Shown piece by piece: positions 63,456-64,000 of a stretch of DNA of 64,000 nt (positions within the stretch are counted from its first letter, which is position 1; the number at the start of each line of letters is the position of its first letter). The notes under the pieces are model-generated. The model searched no databases, was not told the origin of the DNA, and saw only the letters and a program-made list of their open reading frames with translations. The DNA is from Kingdonia uniflora. Taxonomy: Eukaryota; Streptophyta; Magnoliopsida; Ranunculales; Circaeasteraceae. Position numbers and translations under genes: made by a program. Where the stretch lies: NCBI GenBank assembly GCA_014058105.1, contig JACGCM010000376.1:434001-498000 (forward strand). The letters run 5' to 3'.

Positions 63456-64000
63456 TGTAATAGCCTAATTTCGTGATCCGAACTTAGTCTTTACACCAAA
63501 GATATTCAGAACGATTAGTAAACAAAACGTAACAATTAGCACGAAGTTTAGTGTGGAAAACCTTTAAATAGGTTAAAAACCACAACCTCTCTTGAAGATT
63601 TAGAAAGAGAGAGAAAGATTTATTAAGGATTGTTAACTGTTACAATAGAGGTTTTCGAATAGTTATGTATAGAGTATTTTAGTGAGCATTCATCCGTCCT
63701 TCATCTGAAATCCTTTGTTCCTATTTATAGATCTTATAATATGACCGTTTGACGACTATTATTATCCTTAATGATGGACGTTACAATATATGTTTGATAT
63801 TCTTTGATCTGATTGTGTAACGTTCTAATCTTTGCTATTTTGTAACGGCTTCATTGCTGACTGTGCATTTGTTGGCTCAAACTGTTGATGTAGAAGTCAA
63901 AAGTGATGACTAAAACTATGTAATCGTAATATGTTATACACTGTGCCACGTGTCTGTTGATGAGCTCTAAAGTGATGACTAGAACTCTGTAACTACAATA
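63456..64000. mobile_element. Probable LTR sequence running off the right edge
   Basis: Starts near TGTAATAGCCTAATTTCG and contains GTGTGGAAAACCTTTAAATAGG and GGTTAAAAACCACAACC, the same motif pair seen in the LTRs at 41768, 45950, 54579 and 56234, followed by a GAGAGAGAAAG tract and CTATTTATAG like the leader of those LTRs. The other end is outside the window, so this is tentative. Confidence 0.4.

Overview
This 64-kb window is nuclear DNA from a flowering plant, most likely a eudicot. The genes are split by GT-AG introns in AT-rich DNA, and the proteins belong to plant families: a KAT3/KC1-type potassium channel subunit, a PSTAIRE CDKA kinase, a SIP1-clade trihelix factor, a SAG39-like papain protease and small LEA proteins. 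The species cannot be fixed from the sequence. LAYOUT. The left 38 kb is gene-rich. 202-12227 (+) is the 3' half of a long, conserved ZFYVE26/spastizin-like gene (20 exons in view). 14555-22313 (+) is a complete 13-exon KAT3 channel gene. 22529-23881 (-) is a three-exon gene for a 100-residue coiled-coil protein of unknown role, convergent with KAT3. 27105-30975 (+) is an eight-exon CDKA gene encoding 294 residues. 31627-32741 (+) is a two-exon cysteine protease. 36861-38036 (-) is an intronless trihelix factor. The right part, from about 39.2 to 62.1 kb, is a tandem array of four copies (A-D) of a 2.3-2.7 kb unit. Each unit carries one two-exon minus-strand LEA-like gene. The genes differ mainly in the number of an 11-residue repeat: 1, 2, 3 and 3. 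The units are spread apart by transposons that each sit in one unit only, so the other units serve as paralogous empty sites. Unit A has none. Unit B has a 1.1-kb LTR-type element (5-bp TSD CTAGT), a 1.8-kb non-autonomous LTR element (TSD TGGAT), a 0.4-kb LTR fragment and a 6.2-kb PIF/Harbinger element (TSD TAA). Unit C has a 2.5-kb copia-type element (TSD TGTCG). Unit D has a 263-bp LTR-type element (TSD GGTTC) and a 735-bp Mutator-like element (9-bp TSD). The Harbinger element carries a decayed Myb/NAM-associated ORF1, a transposase with four nonsense codons, a plant-mobile-domain gene fragment, and a nested hAT-like element with an 8-bp TSD. Right of the array lie a Tourist-like MITE, a dense CACGTG cluster and the start of another LTR-like sequence that runs off the window. 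The single-copy genes are ordinary housekeeping, transport, cell-cycle, protease and transcription genes and do not form a pathway together. The LEA array is the one functional cluster. I see no rRNA, tRNA, CRISPR or organellar sequence. The most unusual part is the LEA array: a natural series of repeat-number variants, with precisely dated (post-duplication) insertions of several transposon superfamilies.
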